Shown here one piece after another: positions 37,441 to 49,600 of a stretch of 64,000 bases of DNA (position 1 is its first letter; each line of letters begins with the position of its first letter). The notes under the pieces were generated by a model, which worked only from the letters and a program-made list of their open reading frames with translations, had not been told where the DNA came from and searched no databases. This DNA comes from Laguncularia racemosa (lineage: Eukaryota; Streptophyta; Magnoliopsida; Myrtales; Combretaceae). Position numbers and translations under genes: made by a program. The stretch lies in the NCBI GenBank assembly GCA_037954665.1, contig JBBMOL010000012.1:2604001-2668000 (forward strand), given 5' to 3'.

Positions 37441-37585
37441 AGGCGAGTAAACTAAAGAACGCAAGAGCAATCGAATTAGTCTACGCTGTACCGTCTCTCT
37501 CCTTCCATATTTACCACCCTCTCTATTAAGCTATTGTATACTAACTAGCTATTCTTACTTCCTCTTCAAGACCAAATTATCTAGG

Positions 37586-37596
37586 TTTAGGGTTTT
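37586..37596 (+). promoter_or_regulatory. telo-box-like motif in the Alba 5' leader
   Basis: TTTAGGGTTTT is the reverse complement of the telo-box core AAACCCTA. This element is common near the transcription start of plant ribosomal-protein and other growth-related genes. A regulatory role is inference. Confidence 0.45.
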
Positions 37597-37630
37597 CCTT
37601 CTCGTTTTTTAGATCAATTTTGAAACCCCA

Positions 37631-40600
37631 ATGGCGGTGGAAGAGATAGCTGAAGGAATCAACAGCATGAACCTAAGTGGTGATTCACAAAAGAAGAACC
37701 GTGTTCAAGTCTCCAATACCAAAAAGCCTTTGTTCTTCTACGTTAATCTCGCCAAGGTATCACCTTTTATAATCCCCCTTATACATACACACATGGATAC
37801 ATCCATTAATGCATGTAATTAATAGTTGCCAGTTTGGTAATTCGTATCTGTGGTTTTTTTTTTTTTTTTTTGTGAATTTACTTTGGAGCTTTGTTTGTTA
37901 TTTGAAACGGTATCAGGTTTTTGAAATTTAGCGTTTCAGTTTGTTTTGATCGTGTTTATCTAAAGGTTAATTAATTAAAACCTATCACATGGAATTAAAT
38001 TGGATGATATCATGATATTAAACCCGAGATTTTCACGGTGTAATATAATGTAATGCTATGCTTAATTTTGGACACCTTCGCGGGCTTTTTTTTTTTTTTT
38101 TCATGTTGAAAACTGATAAGTGATGTCCACGGCATTTGTATAGGAAGAAACTTGTATTCATTTTATGAATTTGCTATTTCATGAAATTTATCATCAGACT
38201 TGGAAAGGGACAAATCTTCCTTTGGTGCCTTGACAGTTATTAAGTGGACCCTGTTTTGAGTATAGTTTGTCTGTAGTGTTGTGTCCTGTTTTGGACATAG
38301 AGAAAAGATGGTAATTTTGCGGGTGATTGTGATGATTGATTTGTTGTGTTGCAGAGATACATGCAACAATTCAATGAAGTGGAGCTTTCTGCTCTTGGAA
38401 TGGGTATGCTTTTTCTCATATATCTTGATTATACTGACGCATTCAGGAGAATCCTTTCAGTATGATTCTATGAAATGAATTAGAAGATAATGCACTTATT
38501 AAGGGGGAAAAAAAGAAGAAGAAAAAAAAAAAAGAAATAATGCACTTATGCCATTAATTAATGTTCTCTGGATTTACTTAATGCAATTCAGATCATGTTT
38601 TGTAATTATAGGGGTGGTTTATTAGTTTTGCTTTAGGTTGCTGTTGCCTTCTTGAGGAATAAGTTGAATTATCCCTTTTCTTGCACACTATCTTTTGGTG
38701 TGAAGTGGTTATAAGATTGGGGGATTCTTTCGTAGGTGATTTTTTTCTCTTTTCTTTTTTTTTTTTTTTTTTTTTTGGGATAAGTAAACATTTTATTGAA
38801 ATAGGGAAGAATATACAACCATCAATTGACAGGAAGGTTTACCCAAAGAGTACATAAAAATAATGTGGGAAATAAGAGTAAACATTAGATGTGATTAAGC
38901 CTAGACCATACTAGAACTTTCTTGTTAGAGAGCACAAGGGTAGGATTTGCTTCCCAAGATGAACATTGTTCCTTGTTCTCCATATATGGTAAAATGTATC
39001 AGCAAGGGAAGATATCAACTAATGGCTTTGATTGGACTTCGAGCCATCAATAGCAACTAAACCATTTGTTACACCAGACCATGAGCAGTAAGAGGGAGGG
39101 CATTCCAAGGCTTCACAGACTTCCACCATACCTGGGAAGAGTGTGGGAAATCAAAAAATAGGTGAGAATGGTTTTCAAGACCCTATGTGCAGAAGTAGCT
39201 GGTTGAAACGTTTGTTAATCCCCATGCCATCAACCTATCCAAGGTCAGAAGTTTGCCAAGCCTTGCTAGCCAAAGAAAAATTGCATGTCTTGGAATGTTG
39301 CTTGAGTTCCATACCACCTTATCCCAAGGGACACAAGCTAGTTAAGGAGCTAAGAATTCATAGCCGTTCTTGATAGATTGATCACCTGACTCTGAAGGAA
39401 GCCAATGCAAAACATCAGGCTGGTGAACATTTAGCCTAATAGAGGTTGGGATTTGAAAGTTAGTTCAGATAGTGCCCTCAAGGAGGCTCCATGCTTCACC
39501 TTCCATCAAAGAACAAAACCTCATGTTACTAGGTAGGCTCAAGCTTGCAATTTCCTGAGCACTATAGGATAAATCCTATGGTTCTGATGGTAGCCAGAAA
39601 TCTGACCATAGTGAAATAGAGAGTCCATTGTTTACATCTCATTGAAACTGACCACAAACTAAGGGATGTTGCTTCACTTGCTTTCTCCAAATCCAAAACC
39701 AAGTGATAGGGGGTTTTACAGACCAAAATTTATGGCCCTCTAAATAGGAAGAGTGAATCCAATCGATCCAAAGGCTCTTTATCCACACACCCACCGCACC
39801 CCCAACCCCCCACCCCCCCTTATATAGGTGCTAGATATACTTTACTTGAGCCATGTTGTTTGACTCAATTAACCTTCAAATGTTGAGACAACCGCTTCTT
39901 TTAGGGTTACAAACAAAGTGTTACTTGACTTTTGCTTTAGTAGAAATATTAGGCCTCCCATTCCATAGAATGGTTTGTGGCAGCTTTAACTATACATGAT
40001 CATGAATAGACTCAAAAACCATGTGGTGTTGAAAATATAGGACCTGTTTGACTCATCTTATTTTCATTAGCTTGTCATCTATTTCTTGTTTATTCGAATA
40101 TGTTTACTTCAAAATAGATGGAGAAAAGATAAAGAGATAATTATCTCTATCAAGTATAGATTAAAATAGATTATACACAGACAAAAAACATATTATCCAA
40201 GTGGGCTCATAAAGTTATAAGTGAATATTTGTGAAATTACCCAAAAAAAAAAAATATTTGTGATGAGTAGATTAAGGCTCTTGGTGAGAGCAAGCAGAAC
40301 TTCAATTATCATGATAAAAGTGCACATACTTTAGACATAAACATGCTATGGAAAGAGCTGACAATTCCGTTTGTGTGATGATCTTAAGTGTACAAGAGGG
40401 AGATATTTAAAAGATGCGAACAGTAAAAAAGTTCTTTTTGACTAAAGATGAACTAGACAAAACCCCACTCACACACCGATGTTAATCTAAAGTTTATACT
40501 CTTATCACTTGTAATAATAAAAGAACTTAAAAAAAATTTATCAGCATTAACATATTAACGATATATGTCAGTAAGGTGAGAATTTTATTATTTGTTTATA

Positions 40601-43600
40601 TTGATAGATACCATATATTATGGCTTTATATGCTAACTAGATGCTGTTCCTATATTCATAAGAAATCGTGTATCATTTAGAGAGAGTTAAAATCTTTTAA
40701 ATGCATGAATGGAACATTTTGATTGTCCAATGATACTGTCTTTTTAAAAGTCATGAAAGGTATACATACATACATACAAGATTTGACAAGGTTATAAATG
40801 AATGGAGGGATGTTGATGGATAACATTAAGGTCACACTACTGTTTAGTTTGAGAAGATACCTTTGTTTTTGGCTATGGACAATCCTGAATCACACGTGGG
40901 ATGCATCCTGTTGGTGTCTGTTTCTGTAGAAATTTTGCTATATTGTCTTTAAGAACCTCTGAGGCAAAGTGATTTGACTCATGTTGTGTGTGGAATGGGA
41001 TAATTTGATATGCCAACACTTGTATTAGTGTTCAATTCTGTAGAGAGATGGAGCAGTTAGCGGATAAGCCATGCATACAGTGAGGCTCTATTTGGTAAAG
41101 TATTGGACAATTGGAGAAGGATTGAGTTGTGCTGGTTGGCTAAAATGGAAATACTTGAGCACAAACGTTTATTAGAACTAAGAAGCGATTAAATGGACAA
41201 GAAGTTGGTGCTGCACCAATTTAGAAAAATACTTGAAAGGAGAGAAACTCAGTTTCATCCAAAAAAAAGGAATTCAGTTAATGTGATTTGAACGTGTGAA
41301 GGCATATACATATGAATGCCTCCGAAAGAAATTGAATATGATAGATAATTGTATTAAGATAGATAGGTGCGGTTGTGGGAGAGACTTCGAAGGCGAAACT
41401 TCCTGAAATTACGTCACACATGGATCTTATAGAAATATGATATTGCATCAAAAGCACTAAGATAACAGTCGCATCTTGCTTATTCCATCTAGTGATAGAG
41501 CGATTGGTGCTTGCTGTTGTTGGTTTTGAATATTCACAGAATAAATTTGACTAAGGGAAGAAAACATACCTAAGAATCTGTTATGTTCCTTGGCGTAGGA
41601 TCTAGTTATAGGTCTAGACACCAATAATTCTTTCCTAGAAGCTATGATGAATAAATGGAGGCAGACTCGTCTTCTATTGAGCCCCCTCCTAGACTAACTT
41701 TTTCAAAATGAAAACTTGCTTCTTTATTGAATAATAAGTCCCTTTTTATAGGTAACACAAAAATGAAAAGTAAATTCTTAGTTTAGGATATGTAAGCATA
41801 GTAACTAAAACAAGAAAGAAAACAAAATAAAAGAGTTATAATAGTTATGCTTTCCCCTTAAATATTGCTGATTTCTTTTTATGATATTGCTTTCCAAGAA
41901 AGGTATCCGTATCATTACTCCCCCTCTCGTCCTTGAGCTTGTCCTCAAGCTCAAATTCTGGATAAGCTTCCTCGAAGTTTGCAATGTTGGCATCTTCTTG
42001 AGCACCTCTTGCCTAATGGACTAAGAGCTTCTTGGTGCTTCTGTTGAGTCCTCTACGAAGAACAACTTGAGGAGTTGGTAAAGCTTTGCCTTTGCGTAGC
42101 GGTGGTAAAGTTCCCACAATCGCTGGTAGAGGTCCTTTAAACTCCTTGAGGAGAGACACATGGAACACATCATGTATGCAACTACCTGCTAGAAGTTCAA
42201 GCTTGTAAGCAACATGGTCAACTTTGGCTAGGATGTGAAAAGGCCTGAAGTACTTCGAAAGAAGTTTATGATATTTCTGATATGCTATTGTTAACTGGTG
42301 GTATGGTTGAAGTCGTAACCATACCATTCCCCAATTTCAAAACTCAACTCTCTATGCCTAGAATCATATGTGGTCTTCATCCGCTATTGAGCTTGTAAGA
42401 GCTTCTCGTGAGCAACTTTGAGTATTGTATCTCTTTCTTGAAGGACTTGATCCACTGCTTCAACTTGTGTAGTCACTAGCATAAGAAAGAAGTCGAGGAG
42501 TCTCTCGGCCATAGACTAGCTGAAAAGGAGTGGTGCCAAGGGCAGTATGGTAAGAGGTATTGTAGCAGTATTCAACCCAATGAATCCAATCAACCTATTG
42601 TTTTGGGTGATCGCCCGTGAGACACCTTAAGTACATTTCAATAGTACGATTCACGACCTCTGTTTGGCCATCAGATTGAAGATGGTAAGTGGAAGAGAAA
42701 GCCAATTTAGAACCACTTAGGCGAAATAATTCCTTCCAAAACATATTAAGGAAAATCTTGTCCCTGTCCGAGACTATGGATTATGGTAAGCCATGAAGTT
42801 TAAACACTTCGATAAAGAAAATAGTGGCAACAAAGATAGCTGTGAATGGATGAGTTAAGGGGAGAAAATGGGCATACTTAGAAAGCCGATCAACCATCAC
42901 CACGAGAACTGATTTACCCCGAACCTTAAGCAACCTTTCCACAAAATCCATCGAAATATCAGACCACACTTCTTGTGGTACTGGAAGAAGTTGAAGTAAG
43001 CTTGCCGGTTGCAAGGTTTGCCATTTGTGGCGCTAGCATACCAAGCAATTCTGGATAAAATCAAAGACAACACGCTTAATACATTTCCAATAAAAATCTT
43101 GACGAATACGGTGTATGGTCTTCTGCCCCCCTTCATGAGTTGAAATAATGGTTGATACAAGTGGAGATGTAGCCAAAATATATACCTTCCCTTTTAAAAA
43201 AATGAGTCCATCTCGTATATCCCAATTTGTTCCCAAGTCTCCTTGTTCAACTCGTTGCTACAGCAGTAATAATTCTTGAGATGCTGCAATTTCCTACTTA
43301 ACTGCCTCGAATATTTCAACTTGCGGGAAGGAGATGGCCATGATGTATGTAGAATCTTCATCATGTCTAGATAAGGCATCAGCAACCTTGTTCATTTTCC
43401 CAGCTTTAAATTCCACCCGAAAATCAAACCCCATCAATTTGCTTAGCCAATGCTGTTGCGGGGATGTGGTGAGACGTTGTTTGAGCAAGTATTTAAGGCT
43501 AAAATGATTTGTACAAATGATGAAGGGCCTACCCCATAAGTATAGGTGCCAATGTGATATTGCTTTAGCCAATCCTATCAATTCCCGTTTATATGCAGTT

Positions 43601-46600
43601 AATTTAAGGTGCTGATCAGCAAGTTTACGGTTGAAAAAAGCAATAGAGTGATTGTTCTATTGTAAGACAACTCCAATCCCACTGTCAGAAGCATCACATT
43701 CTATCACAAACTCTTCCTCAAAATGGAGTAACTGCAAAATAGAGATAGTTGAAAGAGATGCCTTTAATTTATTAAAAGCATCATCAGTTTCTTTACTCCA
43801 TTGAAAGGCATTTTTCTTCAAGAGACTAGTTAACGATGCCGCCATTTGCCCATAATCTTTGATGAGTTTTCTATAGTATCCTTCTAGTCTGAGAAAACCC
43901 CATAAAGCCTTGGTAGATTGTAGAGTTAGCCACCTAATAATGCCTTAATTTTTGTTTTATCAACTTCTACACTAGCACTATGAATGATATGCCCCAGATA
44001 GGTTATCTGTGGCTCACCAAAGGAACACTTGGGCTTCTTTAAAAATAATATATTAGTGTGCAAAAGATCAAAAACTATCTTCACATGTTGCATATGCTCC
44101 ACCCATGTTTGACTATAAACTAATATATTATTAAAGAAAACCAAGACAAACTTACATAAGTGAGGTCGAAAGACTTCATTCATCAAGCTCTAAAAGGTTA
44201 AAGGAGCATTTGTAAGCCCAAAAGGCATGACCAAAAATTCGAAGTGCCCATGGTGAGTTCTAAAAGCTGTTTTCTCTATATTCGTTGGTGCCATCCTGAC
44301 TTGGTGATAGTCGGATTGTAGGTCTAACTTTGTAAAATTTTGAGCCCCATGCAATTCATCCACCATCGGTATCGGGAATTCATCCTTAACTGTGCGTGCA
44401 TTGAGCTCTCGATAATCAACACAAAAACGCCATGAGCCATCATGCTTCTTGACTAACAGTACAGGGGAAGAAAATGGGGATCTACTCGGTCGAATGTTCC
44501 CTTGCTGTAGCATTTGTGTACACTGTCTTTCAATTTCATCTTTTTGGAGATGTGGGTATCTATAAGGTCTAACCACCACCGGTCCTATGTCAGGCAAAAG
44601 AGGTATACGATGATCATACTCACGATTAGGAGGTAAACTTGAAGGCTCCATAAACAAATCTGCAAACTCCGTTAATAGATTTTGCAAGATAATAGTGGTT
44701 GGATTGTGTTTTTGCATCAAGTTAAGCCGTGGGTCTACCTCTAGGTTTTGGCCTTGCCATAAGACCACTTTCCTCCTAAAACGAATTTCATAGTCAATGA
44801 ACTAAAGTCCCACAAGATAAGTCTAAGAGTACACAACCATTTAACCCTTAGAACCACATCAAATCCTTCTAGCGGAATGGTATAAAAATCAGCATGCAAG
44901 GTATCCTTTCCCACCTGAAGTGGAACCGACTTACAGATGCCCATGCTAGGTACCCGTTTCCCATTCGCCACACATATGTTCAACCCTGGTCTTTTCCATA
45001 CCTCCAGTCCTAAGCTTGAAATTAGACCTTCACGCAAGAAGTTATGTGTACTTCTAGAGTCCACCAACACCGATGCAACGACTCCCGACACTTTTGCCAA
45101 TAATTGCATGGTAGGAGAATTCCGTGTTCCATTGATTACATTCAAAGAAATCTCCAAATCACCTGCTTTGTCTTCATCTGAATCACTATCGGTATCAGAA
45201 GCCTCAATCCAAAATAACCTTTTACATTTGTGTCCCAATGTATAAGATTCAGCACGGTTATAACACAGTCCTTTGGCTTTCCTCTCCACCATTTTTGCCC
45301 GCGCGTGTTAATCTCTTGATAAACGGTGTGGAAGATGCCGCTCTATTTTTGCTCCTCACCGGTTTTGTTGTTCGTGTTCCACCCTTGATGAAACTCTTAT
45401 TAGCGGAAATAACTGATTCCTTAATGCTAGACTTGTGCGTCGACCAGTTGATGTTGGTCTTTGCGGTTAAGGATCCTTGGGACACCGCGTGTTTACGCTC
45501 TAAGGTTCTAGCCATATTCATGGCAATTCCGAGATTACCTGGCTGTTTCGATTCAATATCAATTCGTAGTTCTTATTTCAATCATGCTATAAAAAGATCC
45601 ACTTGTTATCGTGGTCTTAGGCGACGTTCTAGCCAATAATGTTTGGAATTGGCGTTGATACTCTTCAACCAATCCAATTTGTTTGAAGTTGGCTAGTTCT
45701 CCTAAAAGATTATTACTCATCGGTGGTCCAAACCTCACATGACAATGCTCCTTAAACCATTCCCATGTCATATCAATCTCTTCTTGTTCAACTTGATCAA
45801 GCCAGAGTTGTGCCTCACCTAGTAGATGGAATGCGGCTAAGCCTACTTTATCATCTTTAGCCGTCCTTTGATTGACAAAGAACTTCTCGCATCTTTTCAG
45901 CCACCTTAAAGGATCATTAGTGCCATCATACGTTGGAAATTCCTTCTTGTAGTACCTTGGTACCTTAGAGCCTCCTCCTTGTGATTCTAACTTGTCTCTT
46001 GAACCCGCACTTTGGTTTTGGGCATGACTGTTGCTGCTTCAACCCTTTTCCGCATCCCGGTCAGGTTCCTTCCCTTTGTCTTTGATCGACATTGATAGCT
46101 CGGTCACCTATTCTTCCGGTGACTGTTGTCGCATCACCATTTGTTCCATAAAAGTTTCTAGTTTAGCTGCTAAATTATCCGTGATGTTATGTTTCTAGTG
46201 TCGCATCCCCCATAACTTTCAGCTCTTATACCAAGATGTTATGTTCCTTGGCGTAGGATCTAATTATAGGTCTAAACATCAATAATTCTTTCCTAGAAGC
46301 TATGATGAACTAATGGAGGCAGACTCGTCTTCTATTGAGCCCCCTCCTAGACTAACTTTTTCAGAATGAAAACTTGTTTCTTTATTGAATAATAAGTCCA
46401 TTTTTATAGGTAACACAAAAATGGAAAGTAAATCCTTAGTCTAGGATATGTAAGTATAGTAACTAAAAAAAGAAAGGAAAGAAAATAAAAGAACTATCAC
46501 AGTTATGCTTTCTCCGTAAGTATTGCTGATTTCTTTCTATGATATTGCCTTCCAAGAAAGGCATCTGTATCAGAATCGTCATGCATATAATCAGAGGAAA

Positions 46601-49600
46601 AAATAAGGCTTGTTTCAATTTAGCCAAGCTGTTGACAGGCATATAAAATGGCTGGATAGGTTTAGATTAACATTTGTGAAGCTTGTTATTGTATGTGAAC
46701 ATTGCCACAAGAAGACCTTGGCCTTCTTTCCAGTAGAGACAGGTTTTGAGCAACTACTTTCACTTTTTATGGTTGGTTGCCTCCCATAAGAAAAATCACA
46801 TGACAAAGAATGAATGACCTAGTTGAGGTAGACAAACAGGGAAAGAAGTCTAGCATGCTGCTGGAAATGAAAAATATTTCCCCATAAACAGTTCTCCATT
46901 TCTGAATTGTCCAAAAATTGTTGACCATGCATACACTATTCAGAATTCACACTTTTTGTGATGATTTCCGCGCAAACCTCATTTTCTCTTTAATTCATCA
47001 ATGTCTTTTATAGACACAGTGTTACTAGTGGAGTTAAAGGTCAGCCCAAAGTAAGCAGAAAATGGGAAAATCAGCGTGGCAACAAGGATATCAATTAGTT
47101 ATGAATAGGATTGATGAGTAGCATGTATACAAGTGTCGTATCTGTAACTACTTTTGTTAATAAGGATGAGAATACAAGAGTATATACAAAAAAGCAAAAG
47201 AAGATAAACTCACATGAGAGTTAAAATCTCGAACAAAATACCAAATAAAACAAAAGGGTATTAGGCTCAAGATTTTGGCACTATTACATCAAAGAGCTAT
47301 CTTCCAAATGGAAAACCTATAAAGAGAACTTGACAAAGTGAAAATAAGACCAACCTCTACTGAGCAACTAGCATTAGGATGAAAGAGTGTTTAGGAATGA
47401 GACCCTTAAACCACACCAGACAAAACCAAGGAACACGATCCGTTGGATGGCTTAACCGATTGTATGCTTCCTTTATCAAGAGCTGTTCTGTTGGGTTAAC
47501 TTTCCAAATTAGTTTATACTCACAGCCAACCTTTGGTTCTATAGCTCCCCTTAACTCTTCCTTTATCCTTTCCCAAAGAAGCTGGCCAATCCAACCCATT
47601 TCCATTAATAACACTGCAAAGCTTAGCTTCTTTAGGGATACTTGATATTTAGATTTCTCTTTCCCCTAGCCAAGAGATTAGGGGACCCTTGGGGTGCCAT
47701 TCGTCATACCACAAGGAAATAGCATTCCCATTACCCACCTCCCATTTAATTAGGTATTGTGCTAGAGGTCTAAGTTGTAGCATCTTCCTCCACAACCAAG
47801 AAGTTGCTATTGGCACCTTTAAGGACCAAAAGTTTTTGTCCTTAATGAGCTACATCCTCATCCAACTTGGTTAGAGAGCAATTAACATCAGAGCAAAGAA
47901 GCCAAATATGCTTAGTTGCACCAATTTGTTCCACATGACTGGGTCAATAATGCTCAAACCTCCTTCCTCGTTTGGTCTACAAATCATGTCCCAATCTACT
48001 TTCACCATAGCCTTGGCTTTATCACATCCATTCCATAGGAAATGTTTCGTTTTTATAGTCAAAAGTCTTCAAAGTACTCTGGCAAAATAAAGATGGACAA
48101 TCAATATACTTGGATGGAGAAGAGTACACTTTTAACTAATTGTACCTGACATGCATATGATAAGGTTTTGTTTGTCCAACTATTAATGCACTTGCTGTAT
48201 TTTTTAACTAGAAACTGACATGTAGCTTTATTGGCTTTAAGGACGTTAAAGGCACGCCTAAGTATTTCATTGGCAATTCACCTAGCTTGAAACCCTGCAA
48301 CCGTACCAAACACTCCTTTGTTTCTTGAGGAACTCCACTAAGGAAAATAAGGCTTTTCTCAAAGCTGGCTTTGAGACCTAACAGAGTAAAACTCATCTAA
48401 ACTTTCATTGCCAAGCTTAATAGACCGCTTGTCCCCTCTTGAAAATATCTTTACATCATCAGCAAAACATGAATAGTTAAGCCTCTTTGGTGATAAAAAT
48501 AATCCTTCCTTTCTACCAATTTCTCTCATAATACATGAGAAAATTTCCATAACCAACACAAAGAGATAAGGGGAGATGGGATCCCCTTGTCTAAGACCAT
48601 TTGTGCTTGGAAAGAAACCCAGTAGATCCCCATTTAGATTAATGAAGAACTTTGGTCTTGTTATGCATTGCATCACCCATTGGGTAAATAGAGTTTGGAA
48701 CTCCATTGTTCTAAGTGTTCCAAAAAGTACCACTGTATGTGATCGTAGACCTTCATAATGTCCACTTTTAGAGCACATCTCACACCAAGGTTCTTATGAT
48801 AGTTTAGCAAAAGATTCTAAGCTACAAAGATGTTACCCACTATGAAGGCTTGCTCATTGCCAGTCAAGGAGGGCAGAATTTGCTTCAACCTTTCAGGTAG
48901 AATCTTTGAAATGCTCTTGTAAATGGTGTTGCACCATGAAATTGACCTAAAATCTGTAAAAAGTGAAGGATTCTCAGCTCTTTGCAACCAAAGAGATGAC
49001 TCAAGTTATTGATTTAAGCAAGGAACCAGTTGCAAAAAAATCCTTAATAGCCCCACAAACATCTTTACCAATGATGTCCCACGAGCAACAAAAGAAGCTT
49101 GAATTGTAGCCATTGGGTCCAAGGGCCTTGTCTTGAGCCAACAGATGGGCTTTATTTCCTCATCTGTTACTGGCTTTATAAGGCATTCCCAATCTGCTGT
49201 ATGGACTCTTTTTGCTACCAAGGCCTCTAGGTGGTCCAACATGTGGGATGGTTCCTTCGGCTCCTTAAGTAAGTTCTCAAAGTATCTTGTGGCATGAGCT
49301 TTGATCTTGGCTGGTGAAGAAACACACTGACCATGATCATCACAAATCTATCTTATGGCTTCTTGTTACAAGAGGCTTGTTTTATTAACAATGTCTAGAG
49401 ATAGAAAATCCTCTATCTTCTTCAACACTGAGGACAATTTGAAGCAGGGGAGGAAAATGTTTCAAACAAAGTTAAAGGTCAAACCCAAAATAAGTTAAGA
49501 AAATGGCAAAATTAGAGTACTAATGTGGCAACAAGGATATCACAATTTGTTGCAAAACAGCATTGACGAGTAAATCTGCATGCAAGTGTAGTATCTGTAA

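Larger units (their letters stand above)
41579..46572 (-). mobile_element. Complete but decayed Ty3/Gypsy chromovirus, Reina-like
   Basis: 4994 bp with 336 bp LTRs, flanked by perfect GAATC duplications (41574-41578 and 46573-46577). On the minus strand the 5' LTR (46237-46572) ends in ACA-TC next to TTGGTATAAGAGCT (about 46222-46235), a Met-type primer site. The purine tract GAGAGGGGGAGTAA adjoins the 3' LTR (41579-41914). The coding order is gag, protease, RT, RNase H, integrase and a degenerate chromodomain. The short LTRs and the sequence of RT and integrase (SMDFVERLLK, VVMVDRLSKYAHF) fit the Reina clade. It is inserted antisense within the Alba gene. Confidence 0.9.
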
